Positions 17,377 to 26,317 of a DNA stretch of 43,623 nt are shown piece after piece (the stretch's first letter is position 1; every line of letters begins with the position of its first letter). The stretch is taken from the NCBI GenBank assembly GCA_913775265.1, contig CAJYJH010000106.1, positions 1 through 43,623 of the forward strand. The letters run 5' to 3'. The notes under the pieces were generated by a model that did not search any database, was not told the DNA's origin, and was given only the letters and a program-made list of their open reading frames with translations. The DNA comes from an uncultured Mucilaginibacter sp. (lineage in GTDB: Bacteria > Bacteroidota > Bacteroidia > Sphingobacteriales > Sphingobacteriaceae). Made by a program: the position numbers and the translations under genes.

Positions 17377-19203
17377 ATGAAGTTACAGGCTGTAGATATC
17401 GGCATTATTATTTTTTACCTCGTTACCATGGTCATGATTGGCTGGTTTTATAAAAGTAAAGCCCGCCAGAATAAAGAAAGCTACCTCATGGGAGGGAAAA
17501 AGCTGCCATGGTATATGCTTGGTTTAAGTGATGCCTCAGACATGTTTGACATTAGTGGCACCATGTGGATGATTTCGCTGTGTTTTGTATATGGTCTCAA
17601 GAGTATCTGGATACCCTGGTTGTGGCCGGTATTTAACCAGGTATTTAATATGATGTTTTTGGCTAAATGGTTAAGAAGATCAGGGGCAAACACCGGTGCA
17701 GAATGGTTGGCTACGCGCTTTGGCATAACTGGTAAAGGCGTAAAGGCGTCGCACAATATCGTTGTAGCCTTTGCACTAATCAGTTGTCTGGGTTTTCTGG
17801 CCTACGGATTTGTCGGGCTGGGTAAGTTTATTGAAATATTTGTACCCTGGCATCTGATCAAGGGCTATGTACCGTTTACTGTTCCTGCTCAGTACGTGGC
17901 TCATTTTTACGGCATTATTTTTACGCTGTTTGCAATGTTTTACTCCATTTTGGGTGGAATGCACAGTATTGTGGTAGGTGATGTCATTAAGTATATCATC
18001 ATGACGGTAGGCTGTATTGCCATAGCCATTATCGCCAGTACCCATCTTCATGGCACCCGCCTCAACGTGCCCACAGGCTGGGATAACCCATTTTTTGGCT
18101 GGAAGCTTGATTTAGATTGGAGCAATATTATTGCCGATGCCAACCGCAAAATCAATGAAGACGGCTTTAGCCTGTTCGGTGTGTTTTTTATGATGATGTT
18201 GTTTAAGGGAGTATTTGCCAGCCTTGCAGGGCCGCCTCCAAGCTACGATATGCAAAAGGTTTTGTCTACCAGCAGTCCTAAAGAGGCTTCAAAAATGACA
18301 GGCTTTGTATCTATTGTACTACTGCCTATCCGGTATTCTATGGTAATTGGCCTAACTGTGTTAGCACTATTGTACTACAATAAAATTAATATCAATGTCA
18401 ACGGTACTGCCGATTTTGAGCGCATATTGCCTGCTTCTATTAATGCTTTTTTACCTGTAGGCATCTTAGGCTTGGTGTTAACCGGCCTGCTTGGGGCATT
18501 TATGGGTACGTTTTCGGGCACGCTCAATGCAGCGCAGGCCTACATTGTGAACGATATATATCTAAAATATGTAAATCCCGACGCGCCCAATAAAAAAATT
18601 ATCACGCTCAACTATATCGTAGGCATTGTGGTAGTATTTGTTGGGGTGTTGCTGGGTTTTTTCGCTAAAGACGTTAACAGCATTCTGCAATGGTTAGTAG
18701 GAGCCCTGTATGGCGGCTATATAGCCGCTAATATGCTCAAATGGTACTGGTGGCGTTTTAACGCCAACGGTTTTTTCTGGGGAATGGCCTCTGGAATCGT
18801 AGCTGCACTCGTGTTCCCGTTTATTTTTGAGGGTATACTGCCGCTGTACGTTTGGCCGCTGCTGTTCTTAATTTCTGTAGCCGGATGCATTATCGGCACC
18901 TATACAGCTCCAGCAACTGATTCCAGTATTCTTAAAAAATTTTACAGCACCGTTAGGCCTTGGGGCTTTTGGCAACCCGTGCATCAACTGGTGGTGGCCG
19001 ATTTGCCTGATTTTAAACCCAATAAACGGTTTAAGCTGGATATGTTTAACGTCGTGTTAGGTATTATTTCGCAATGCTGCTTAACCATTTTGCCTATGTA
19101 TGCGGTGCTGTGGATGAAATTGCCGCTTTTGGTAACCATAGCCATTTTAATAGTGGTGCTGACCGTCCTTAAAAAAACCTGGTGGGATAAACTTGAAGAC
19201 TAA
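17377..19203 (+). CDS. Sodium:solute symporter (SSS family), sugar importer
   Basis: A 608-residue inner-membrane transporter with about 13-15 hydrophobic helices. The start has the family look (VDIGIIIFYLVTMVMIGWFY) and the conserved region after helix 1 (ESYLMGGKKLPWYMLGLSDASDMFDISGTMW) matches SSS sugar symporters. It should bring a mono- or disaccharide into the cytoplasm with sodium. It is the first gene of a five-gene operon; the GH130 phosphorylase gene follows after 22 nt, so mannosyl-glucose is a plausible cargo. A copy of the shared 16-bp motif precedes it in the spacer divergent to the AraC regulator. Confidence 0.92.
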   Translation: MKLQAVDIGIIIFYLVTMVMIGWFYKSKARQNKESYLMGGKKLPWYMLGLSDASDMFDISGTMWMISLCFVYGLKSIWIPWLWPVFNQVFNMMFLAKWLRRSGANTGAEWLATRFGITGKGVKASHNIVVAFALISCLGFLAYGFVGLGKFIEIFVPWHLIKGYVPFTVPAQYVAHFYGIIFTLFAMFYSILGGMHSIVVGDVIKYIIMTVGCIAIAIIASTHLHGTRLNVPTGWDNPFFGWKLDLDWSNIIADANRKINEDGFSLFGVFFMMMLFKGVFASLAGPPPSYDMQKVLSTSSPKEASKMTGFVSIVLLPIRYSMVIGLTVLALLYYNKININVNGTADFERILPASINAFLPVGILGLVLTGLLGAFMGTFSGTLNAAQAYIVNDIYLKYVNPDAPNKKIITLNYIVGIVVVFVGVLLGFFAKDVNSILQWLVGALYGGYIAANMLKWYWWRFNANGFFWGMASGIVAALVFPFIFEGILPLYVWPLLFLISVAGCIIGTYTAPATDSSILKKFYSTVRPWGFWQPVHQLVVADLPDFKPNKRFKLDMFNVVLGIISQCCLTILPMYAVLWMKLPLLVTIAILIVVLTVLKKTWWDKLED

Positions 19204-19225
19204 CCTTATTTAAGAGATCAATTAC

Positions 19226-20419
19226 ATGAATACAAGTTTCAAAAACAGACTTGAAGCGCTGGAACATCAACATGCCACACTTATTGAACGGCCGAATGTC
19301 AAAAAGCCATCGTCTAACGGCATATTTGAGCGATATGAATATCCCATACTCACCGCCCAACATGCACCGCTCGAGTGGCGATATGATTTTAATCCTGAAA
19401 GTAATCCATACTTAATGGAGCGCTACGGCATCAATGCAATTTTCAATGCCGGCGCTATCAAAATAGACGATAAGTACTTAATGGTGGCACGTGTTGAAGG
19501 ATTCGATCGCAAATCATTTTTTGCGGTGGCCGAAAGTAACAACGGCATTGATGGTTTTAAATTTTGGGACTTTCCAATAACCATGCCTGAGAATGAAGTT
19601 CCTGACACCAACGTTTATGATATGCGTCTGGTGCAGCATGAAGATGGCTGGATTTATGGTTTATTTTGTACCGAACGCCGGGATGAGTCGGCGCACGAAG
19701 GGGACCAATCTGCAGCTATAGCGCAGTGTGGTATAGCCCGAACCCGCGATCTTAAAAGCTGGGAAAGGTTGGCCGACTTGAAAACACCATCACCCCAGCA
19801 GCGTAACGTGGTATTGCATCCTGAGTTTGTGGATGGTAAATATGCATTCTACACCCGACCGCAGGATAGCTTTATTGAAGCCGGAAAAGGTGGCGGCATT
19901 GGCTTCGGCCTGAGTGATTCTATAGAAAATGCTGTAGTGAACCAGGAAATAGTGATCGATAAAAAGAGATATCATACCGTTTATGAGGCTAAAAATGGTT
20001 TGGGGCCGGCTCCTATAAAAACAGCCGAAGGTTGGTTACACCTGGCGCATGGTGTACGCAATACAGCTGCAGGGCTACGCTATGTTTTGTACATGTTCAT
20101 GACCGATTTGCATGACCTGACCAAGGTAACCCATAAGCCGGGCGGTTATTTTATGGCTCCCGAAGGTGAGGAGTGTATCGGAGATGTATCAAACGTATTG
20201 TTTAGCAACGGGTGGATTTTAGATGACAACGGAACAGTGTTCATTTATTATGCCTCATCAGATACACGTCAGCATGTAGCTACGTCAACTGTTGATAAAT
20301 TAGTTGATTATGTTTTAAATACGCCTGAAGATAAATTCTACTCTTCGAAATCGGTACAGACGATTGCTAACATGGTTAACCGCAACAAAAAACTAACCGG
20401 CAACGGATTAACCGTATAA
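19226..20419 (+). CDS. GH130 4-O-beta-D-mannosyl-D-glucose phosphorylase
   Basis: A 397-residue cytoplasmic enzyme without a signal peptide that splits mannosyl-beta-1,4-glucose with phosphate to mannose 1-phosphate and glucose. From memory it resembles characterised Bacteroides mannosylglucose phosphorylases over the full length. Recognisable segments are EWRYDFNPESNPYLMERYGI, NAGAIKIDDKYLMVARVEG, NVYDMRL with the proposed proton donor Asp132, QQRNVVLHPEFVDGKYAFYT, GWLHLAHGVRNTAAGLRYVL and GDVSNVLFSNGW. Length and these blocks fit GH130 subfamily 1. It lies 22 nt after the symporter gene and 25 nt before the PQQ dehydrogenase gene. In known mannan pathways the disaccharide comes from an epimerase acting on mannobiose; no such epimerase gene is in this window. 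Confidence 0.92.
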   Translation: MNTSFKNRLEALEHQHATLIERPNVKKPSSNGIFERYEYPILTAQHAPLEWRYDFNPESNPYLMERYGINAIFNAGAIKIDDKYLMVARVEGFDRKSFFAVAESNNGIDGFKFWDFPITMPENEVPDTNVYDMRLVQHEDGWIYGLFCTERRDESAHEGDQSAAIAQCGIARTRDLKSWERLADLKTPSPQQRNVVLHPEFVDGKYAFYTRPQDSFIEAGKGGGIGFGLSDSIENAVVNQEIVIDKKRYHTVYEAKNGLGPAPIKTAEGWLHLAHGVRNTAAGLRYVLYMFMTDLHDLTKVTHKPGGYFMAPEGEECIGDVSNVLFSNGWILDDNGTVFIYYASSDTRQHVATSTVDKLVDYVLNTPEDKFYSSKSVQTIANMVNRNKKLTGNGLTV

Positions 20420-20444
20420 TTTATAACAGATTTATCCAACCTGC

Positions 20445-22565
20445 ATGACACTCCAACGGTACCCCCTCCGAACAGCAGCTATGTTTTTAATCATGGTGGC
20501 GTTATGCCTGTGCTGGGGATGCGATAGGGTGGAGCCTTACAAAAACACGGTTGATTGGTCTAACCCGGGCGGAGACCCAGGTCAAACCAGGTATTCGTCC
20601 TTAAGTCAGATCAATACGGCTAACGTGAAAAACTTGAAAGTAGCCTGGATATTCAATTCTGGCAATATGGACGGTAATGTGCAATGTAATCCGCTTATTG
20701 TTGGTGGGATCATGTTTGTCACTACGCCTGCGCAAACACTAATTGCTGTGGATGGCACGAACGGAAAGACGCTTTGGCGTTTTAAGCCATCGCGCGAGGG
20801 TGAGAAGCTTGGTGGTATTAATCGGGGCATAGTATGCTGGAAAACAAAAAATGAAGCCTTTTTATTTTATACTGCAGGCAGCTACCTCTACAAGGTAAAT
20901 ATGTACACAGGCAATGCCGATAAGGAATTTGGCAACGAGGGACGCATCAGCCTTAACGAAGGTTTGGTACAAGCGCCCGATAAAATGGCAATTACCTCAC
21001 CGGGTGCACCGTCAATTTATAATGACCTGGTAATTTTAGGTGCGTTAAGCTGGAGTGCTCCCAGTAATGTAAGTGCATTTGATGCCCGTACCGGAAAAAG
21101 GGTTTGGAAATTTAATACGATACCTCAGCCCGGCGAACACGGGTACGATACATGGGGAAATAAGCAATTCTGGAAAGAGGGTGCCGGTATCAACTCCTGG
21201 GGCGGTATAACCGTTGATCCAGAAACCGGAATGATTTATTTTCCCACTGGGCAGCCTAAAGACGACTTTTACCGGGCCGATAATAAAGGTGCCCAATTAT
21301 ACGGCAATTGCATAGTGGCCCTTAATGCCAAAACCGGTAGGCGGGTATGGCATTACCAGGCTATTCACCACGATTTATGGGACCTGGATTTGCCTTGTGC
21401 CCCAACTTTGGTCAACCTTAATATCAACGGGCAGAAAGTGAAAGGGGTGATGCAGCTTACCAAAACCGGAAATATATTATTGTTTGAACGTTTAAGCGGC
21501 AAACTGCTATCAAAGGTTGTTGAAACGCCTGTTCCGCAATCTGCTTTACCCGGCGAATATAGCTATCCAACCCAGCCCAAGGTTTTATGGCCACAATCTT
21601 TCACCAAGCAGGTGGTTACGGCTAATGATGTGACCACCCGTGCACCAGAAGCGCGTGATTCGGCCAAAAAAGTGATTGCAGAATCGGAAACCGGCTGGTT
21701 TTTGCCTCCATCTGAGAGGGGAATATTATATTATGGTATTCATGGCGGGGCAGAGTGGGGTGGTGGATCATATGACCCCACAGAGAACGTACTTTATATT
21801 AATGCTAATGAACTGGCCTGGCTCATTAAGATGAAAAATATTAATGCAACCGTTGGGCAAAGCAGCAGTAGCGAGCCCATGAGCGCCGGAAACGCGGTTT
21901 TCTTAAAAATGGGTTGCCCCAGTTGCCACGGTGCTAACCGCGAGGGGCAGGGGGCCATTCCCAATTTAACCCGGCTCGACAAAAAGTATAAGGAACAGGA
22001 TATTGTTAATATTTTAAAAAACGGACGTAATGCTATGCCGGCCTTTCCGCAAATTGAAGAAAAAGACCGCAAAGATCTCGTTGAATTTCTACTCAATAAA
22101 AAGAGTACATCGGCATCCGTGGCCGTCAAGGGTAAAGCTGAATACCGGTCTTTAGGTTATAATAAGTTTTTGGATGCCGATGGCTATCCCGCTACAGCCC
22201 CGCCTTGGGGTACTTTAAATGCGGTTGATCTCACTACCGGAAAAATAAAATGGAAAGTGCCGCTGGGTGAGTATCCCGAGCTTACTCAAAAAGGTATGCC
22301 CATAACCGGTACTGAGAACTTCGGCGGTAGCCTTGTTACCAAAGGCGGTCTGGTTTTTATAGGCGCCACGCGTGACGAAAAGATACGTGCATTTGACAAA
22401 CATACTGGCAAAATTTTATGGGAAGCCAAGCTGCCTTACGGTGGATATGCATCGCCAAGCACTTATGCAGTAAACGGCAAACAGTACATTGTTATCCCGG
22501 CTACTGGCGGCGGCAAACTGGGGGGCAAAACCGGCGATACTTATGTGGCTTACGCTTTACCTTAG
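20445..22565 (+). CDS. PQQ-dependent sugar dehydrogenase with internal cytochrome c domain (lipoprotein)
   Basis: A 706-residue quinoprotein of the eight-bladed beta-propeller type. The N-terminus has a lipobox-like signal (CLCWGC, Cys at residue 26). Propeller tryptophan-docking repeats such as ALNAKTGRRVWHYQ, AVDGTNGKTLWRFK and AVDLTTGKIKWKVP are spread along the chain, and NPGGDPGQTRYSSLSQINT is typical of PQQ glucose/alcohol dehydrogenases. A cytochrome c domain is inserted late in the propeller, with heme motif CPSCH (Cys491, Cys494, His495) and a Met ligand candidate in NAMPAF. It should oxidise a sugar in the periplasm and pass electrons to the respiratory chain. A secreted isomerase-like gene follows after 9 nt. 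Confidence 0.9.
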   Translation: MTLQRYPLRTAAMFLIMVALCLCWGCDRVEPYKNTVDWSNPGGDPGQTRYSSLSQINTANVKNLKVAWIFNSGNMDGNVQCNPLIVGGIMFVTTPAQTLIAVDGTNGKTLWRFKPSREGEKLGGINRGIVCWKTKNEAFLFYTAGSYLYKVNMYTGNADKEFGNEGRISLNEGLVQAPDKMAITSPGAPSIYNDLVILGALSWSAPSNVSAFDARTGKRVWKFNTIPQPGEHGYDTWGNKQFWKEGAGINSWGGITVDPETGMIYFPTGQPKDDFYRADNKGAQLYGNCIVALNAKTGRRVWHYQAIHHDLWDLDLPCAPTLVNLNINGQKVKGVMQLTKTGNILLFERLSGKLLSKVVETPVPQSALPGEYSYPTQPKVLWPQSFTKQVVTANDVTTRAPEARDSAKKVIAESETGWFLPPSERGILYYGIHGGAEWGGGSYDPTENVLYINANELAWLIKMKNINATVGQSSSSEPMSAGNAVFLKMGCPSCHGANREGQGAIPNLTRLDKKYKEQDIVNILKNGRNAMPAFPQIEEKDRKDLVEFLLNKKSTSASVAVKGKAEYRSLGYNKFLDADGYPATAPPWGTLNAVDLTTGKIKWKVPLGEYPELTQKGMPITGTENFGGSLVTKGGLVFIGATRDEKIRAFDKHTGKILWEAKLPYGGYASPSTYAVNGKQYIVIPATGGGKLGGKTGDTYVAYALP

Positions 22566-22574
22566 CGTTAAATT

Positions 22575-23480
22575 ATGATGAAAAAGTACTCGTTATTTAC
22601 TATTGTAATTGCCTGTGCAATCTCAACGCTTCTAGTAGCTTTTGCTATAAGCCGATCAATTAAAAGTGGTGTGTTTGCCAAAAGTAACTTGGTAGCCTGG
22701 TGCATCGTACCTTATGACATCAAAAACCGTAACGCCGAAGAACGTGCGCAAATGCTGAATAGGTTAGGCATCACTAAACTGGCATACGACTGGCGCGAAA
22801 AGCATATCCCCTACTTTGATGATGAGCTGAAGGCGCTGAAAAAGCACCACATCAAATTACAGGCATTTTGGTATATGTCCGGGCCGGATCCTCAGCACGA
22901 TGCCCATCTTAAAATTATATTAGATGTACTGAAACGTAATAAAGTGAAAACGCAGATATGGCTAATGATGGTGGGCGTGGATATGGATGCAATGTCACAG
23001 CAACAAAAAATAGATACCCTGTGTAAACCGGTTAAATATATAGCTGAGCAGGCGGCAAAAATTGGTTGCCAAGTAGGTTTGTATAATCATGGCGGTTGGT
23101 ATGGCGAGCCCGAAAATCAGTTAGCCATTATCCGCCAACTTAAAATGCCTAACCTCGGTGTTGTCTACAACTTTCACCACGCCGAAGAGCAGGCTAGCCG
23201 TTTCAGAGATATTTATCCTAAAATACTGCCATACTTACTCACGCTTAACATTTCGGGCTTAAAAGGTACTGATCCGGCAAAAGTTGTGCCTGTGGGAGAG
23301 GGTAACACCGAGTATCAGATGTTGAAACTAGTTTTCAAAAGCCGATACAAAGGACCTATTGGGATCATCAACGAAGAAACCCATCCCGATGCCGAAAGTG
23401 GCCTTAAAATGAATATGGACGGCGTTGCCAAGGTGCTGAAAACAATCGGTGATTCTAGTGACCTTAAGACTTATCAATAG
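22575..23480 (+). CDS. Secreted sugar isomerase/epimerase-like TIM-barrel protein
   Basis: A 301-residue protein with an N-terminal hydrophobic signal or anchor (LFTIVIACAISTLLVAFAIS) followed by an AP-endonuclease-2/xylose-isomerase-like barrel. Recognisable parts are RLGITKLAYDWREKHIPYF, IKLQAFWYMSG, CQVGLYNHGGWYGEP, the His pair in VVYNFHHAEEQ, and VPVGEGNTEYQ and NEETHPDAES near the end, which place acidic and His metal ligands as in the family. Export is unusual for an enzyme of sugar-phosphate metabolism, so a free or keto-sugar or a glycoside is the more likely substrate. It lies 9 nt after the PQQ dehydrogenase gene and 15 nt before the next gene in the same operon. The exact reaction is unknown. 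Confidence 0.85.
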   Translation: MMKKYSLFTIVIACAISTLLVAFAISRSIKSGVFAKSNLVAWCIVPYDIKNRNAEERAQMLNRLGITKLAYDWREKHIPYFDDELKALKKHHIKLQAFWYMSGPDPQHDAHLKIILDVLKRNKVKTQIWLMMVGVDMDAMSQQQKIDTLCKPVKYIAEQAAKIGCQVGLYNHGGWYGEPENQLAIIRQLKMPNLGVVYNFHHAEEQASRFRDIYPKILPYLLTLNISGLKGTDPAKVVPVGEGNTEYQMLKLVFKSRYKGPIGIINEETHPDAESGLKMNMDGVAKVLKTIGDSSDLKTYQ

Positions 23481-23495
23481 TTTTCCCAATAGCTT

Positions 23496-24824
23496 ATGAA
23501 ACGTGTTTATTTACTGTTGTGCTTTGCTTTTTGTGCTGTTATTACCGCTGCTCAGCCTAAACCTTACAGTGGTAAGCTAAACGGTAACCGCTTCCTTACT
23601 TTTAATGCTATTATTAGAGTTAATCAAATTGAGGCTACCCGTACATTAAATCTGGGAGAAAATGAGCGTAGTCTTCACACACCGCAGAGAGTTCAGGCAT
23701 TCCGTAAAGCTATTGAAGCCGGTTTTCCGGGCGCACGCATTACCTGGGCATTGAGTTGGCTGGCCCTGCACGATAGTACGGCCAATTACATGACCATAAG
23801 AAAACTGGTCACCCAATACCACAAAAAATATGGCGATGAAGTAACATTTATACCGGGAGCCTATTTCTCTAACGCTCACAATACCCGTGAGCAAGTAAAC
23901 CGCGACTTACATGAGGGGCTGGCTGAAGTATCAAAAATGGTAGGCAATAATTACCGGCCAAAATGCGTGGTTGCTGGCTTTTTAGCAGCAGCTAACCAAA
24001 AATATTTGGCGGATGCAGAGGATATACATGTGTGCCAGGGTAACATTTGGAGTCAGTACGCTATTGATAATCAAGACGGCGAAGGTTCGGTAGTTTATCC
24101 CTATTATCCATCTACCCAGCATTTTTGTAAGCCTGCACAATCCAAAGCTGATTTTATTGATTGCGTCAACCTTGATGGTTGGACAATGGATTTTCTGGCT
24201 GCAAGGCGTGAGGGGTACGCCGATGGGTTTAACAGCCGCCTTGGCGTAGGCCCCATTGAAACTATTGGAAAATACGGACAAGATATCGGCGTAAAAGAAA
24301 TGATGCACACTACGGCCATGCACTTTGACAATGGCTTTAAGCTTAATAAATTTGCCTGGGTGACCGTAAACTGGGAAGTATCACTTGACATACCAGTTAG
24401 CGGCTTAACTGCATGGTTGCATCGAATTAAACAACGGTGGCCTCAAACGTGGTTTGTTACCATGGGTGAATTTGGCCTTACCTGGCGCAAAGCCTATAAA
24501 ACCAACAGTTTTAACTACAGATTTGATGCTTGTGGAAGCGGGATTGGTGGCTCTGATAAGCTAAAAGAAATCCGCTGGTTCATGAACAAAGACTTTAGGC
24601 TTGCACAGTTGCGTAACCTGACACCCAAAAGCACCTGGCAAGTAATCGATTTTACCCGGTACGATGGGGTAATCAAAGAACCTCAGACGCCCACCCGCAA
24701 CTGGAGCATCTTAGGCGTCATCAACCAAAAGCAGATGCGCCCGCAGGATAAGCCAGTGCCATTGCATAAATTATCTGCGAGGGATATTCGGCTTATCCGT
24801 AAAAATTACCCGCAATTGCAATAA
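23496..24824 (+). CDS. Secreted protein of unknown function, DUF3863-like
   Basis: A 442-residue protein with a clear signal peptide (VYLLLCFAFCAVITAAQ). The mature part begins with GNRFLTFNAIIRVNQIEATR and contains ARITWALSWLAL, FIPGAYFSNAHNTREQVN, NIWSQYAIDNQDGEGS, YYPSTQHFCKPAQ and WVTVNWEVSLD. The pattern recalls the poorly described DUF3863/DUF3864 proteins of Bacteroidota and a TIM-barrel polysaccharide deacetylase-like or glycosidase-like fold, but I am not certain of that. Conserved-looking acidic residues and His are frequent, so enzymatic activity on a glycan is possible. It is the last gene of the symporter operon and its stop lies inside the shared hairpin at 24818-24842. Confidence 0.75.
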   Translation: MKRVYLLLCFAFCAVITAAQPKPYSGKLNGNRFLTFNAIIRVNQIEATRTLNLGENERSLHTPQRVQAFRKAIEAGFPGARITWALSWLALHDSTANYMTIRKLVTQYHKKYGDEVTFIPGAYFSNAHNTREQVNRDLHEGLAEVSKMVGNNYRPKCVVAGFLAAANQKYLADAEDIHVCQGNIWSQYAIDNQDGEGSVVYPYYPSTQHFCKPAQSKADFIDCVNLDGWTMDFLAARREGYADGFNSRLGVGPIETIGKYGQDIGVKEMMHTTAMHFDNGFKLNKFAWVTVNWEVSLDIPVSGLTAWLHRIKQRWPQTWFVTMGEFGLTWRKAYKTNSFNYRFDACGSGIGGSDKLKEIRWFMNKDFRLAQLRNLTPKSTWQVIDFTRYDGVIKEPQTPTRNWSILGVINQKQMRPQDKPVPLHKLSARDIRLIRKNYPQLQ

Positions 24825-24842
24825 GTTTTGTTGACTTATTGC
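24818..24842. terminator. Hairpin spanning both convergent stop codons
   Basis: GCAATAAG (24818-24825) and CTTATTGC (24835-24842) form a perfect 8-bp inverted repeat with a 9-nt loop. The left arm contains the TAA of the plus-strand gene and the right arm contains the TAA of the minus-strand gene. It can act as a bidirectional terminator between two convergent genes only 11 nt apart, although T runs on either side are short. Confidence 0.45.
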
Positions 24843-26233
24843 TTCGTTTCCAAAATTAACGTCCAATCATTTCCAATGCCGGATGTTGGCGGAATAAATT
24901 GTTGTTTAGATAATTGATAATAAACGCCTGCGGGCTTTTTGCTTCCGTTACGCGGATCATACCACCAGGTCACTACCGGCCTTTTAAACTGCTTCAGATC
25001 AACATCAGTGGCTTGCCCCAAGGCCAAGTAAATTATGCCGAGAGTATTTTGGCTGTTCATCGCAGCTGCTATGTAAGTACTATCAGGGGAGTTTATACTT
25101 GCTATCAGCCCGGCAGTGGGTTTTAAGTTATAAAACCTATCTTGAAAAAGCTCCTTTAAATAGCGGATCTGATTAGCCCCCGGGCTTTGCAGTGCTACCT
25201 TCCAATCATTACGTGTGGGAATCATGTATGGGCCTCCTTTTTTAAACATTTGCCACACTGCGTTGTGACCGTAAGTGTAACCACACGCTCCTGATAGTAA
25301 ATTCCAGTAGGCATGTACACGAACATCATAATCGGTGAAAAAACCTTTCTTAAATGGTGACGGATCGATTAATAAGCTATCCTTGTTCATTATAGCGTTT
25401 GGCTGCTTGTTCTTCAGGAAAGTCCAAAATTCAACCGGGATATCTTCATAAGCTGGCTCAGCATCTAAAAAAGGTTTAACTGGGTTTTTTTGATAATCAG
25501 TTTGTGCAAATTTATACACTGGCATAAAATGGTGTGCATGGCCGCTTTGATAGGTGTTAAAGTCAATCCAGTCAGCGTTTTGAAACCAGCGGGAGGACGA
25601 ACTTTCGCCAGCTGGGTGATAGGTGATTAATTGCTTGCTGCCAACACTTTTTATACCGGCTGCCATAGCCTTCCAGGTGTTATAAGCTTCTGTATTTTTT
25701 ATATCCCTATCGCCGCCCAACATCCATATCACAGGCTTCTTGGTATAACGACGGGCTAAAAATTCACCGTAGGCTGAGGCATTTTGGCTATTAAATATCA
25801 CGGGATCCTTTCCTGCCCGGTTAGACACCACCTTGTCAGCCCAAGTGGGTAGCAAGGCCATATATAAGCCAAGTGATGCCGCTTTGTTAATAACATGATC
25901 CAGATGTCTGAAAAACTTTTCGTTAGGCCGGAGAGGGGATATGCTGGTAAAGGGTAACTGGCCATAAGTATCCGGTTCACTAAGTCCTCCGTCTTCAGAG
26001 ATGATGACAGCCTGTATAACGGTGAATCCCTGTTTTGCTCTGGTTGCAAGGTAAAAGTCTGCTTCTTCATCAGTTAGTTTATGAAACAGCTCCCAGGCGG
26101 TATCACCAATCCATAAAAAAGGTTTGCCGTCGGCTTGCGTAAGGTAGCGTTTATTGGTGCTGACTTTAAGCGCTTGGCTGTTAGCGATTAAATAATTACA
26201 CAATAAAGTAAGTAACAAAATGAAGCAGCGCAT
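24836..26233 (-). CDS. Apiosidase-like glycoside hydrolase (GH140/DUF4038 family)
   Basis: A 465-residue secreted protein with a signal peptide (FILLLTLLCNYLIANSQA). The opening LKVSTNKRYLTQADGKPFLWIGDTAWELFHKL is characteristic of the DUF4038 TIM barrel, and VIWMLGGDRD and FLDAEPAYEDIP hold the likely catalytic Asp and Glu. A C-terminal beta-sandwich of the type called putative collagen-binding (DUF4038-associated) follows from about residue 370 (VVTWWYDPRNGSKKPAGVY). Characterised relatives include GH140 apiosidases that act on rhamnogalacturonan II, but the family is broad and the substrate here is open. It is divergent from the GH5 gene and convergent with the DUF3863-like gene. Confidence 0.88.
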   Translation of the reverse strand: MRCFILLLTLLCNYLIANSQALKVSTNKRYLTQADGKPFLWIGDTAWELFHKLTDEEADFYLATRAKQGFTVIQAVIISEDGGLSEPDTYGQLPFTSISPLRPNEKFFRHLDHVINKAASLGLYMALLPTWADKVVSNRAGKDPVIFNSQNASAYGEFLARRYTKKPVIWMLGGDRDIKNTEAYNTWKAMAAGIKSVGSKQLITYHPAGESSSSRWFQNADWIDFNTYQSGHAHHFMPVYKFAQTDYQKNPVKPFLDAEPAYEDIPVEFWTFLKNKQPNAIMNKDSLLIDPSPFKKGFFTDYDVRVHAYWNLLSGACGYTYGHNAVWQMFKKGGPYMIPTRNDWKVALQSPGANQIRYLKELFQDRFYNLKPTAGLIASINSPDSTYIAAAMNSQNTLGIIYLALGQATDVDLKQFKRPVVTWWYDPRNGSKKPAGVYYQLSKQQFIPPTSGIGNDWTLILETKQ

Positions 26234-26317
26234 GGGTTATAAACTATTGTCGGTTATGCTAAAATTATAAAACCATTTTTTTATTTGGCGTAACAATCCC
26301 GGTTAATGATAAGGCTC

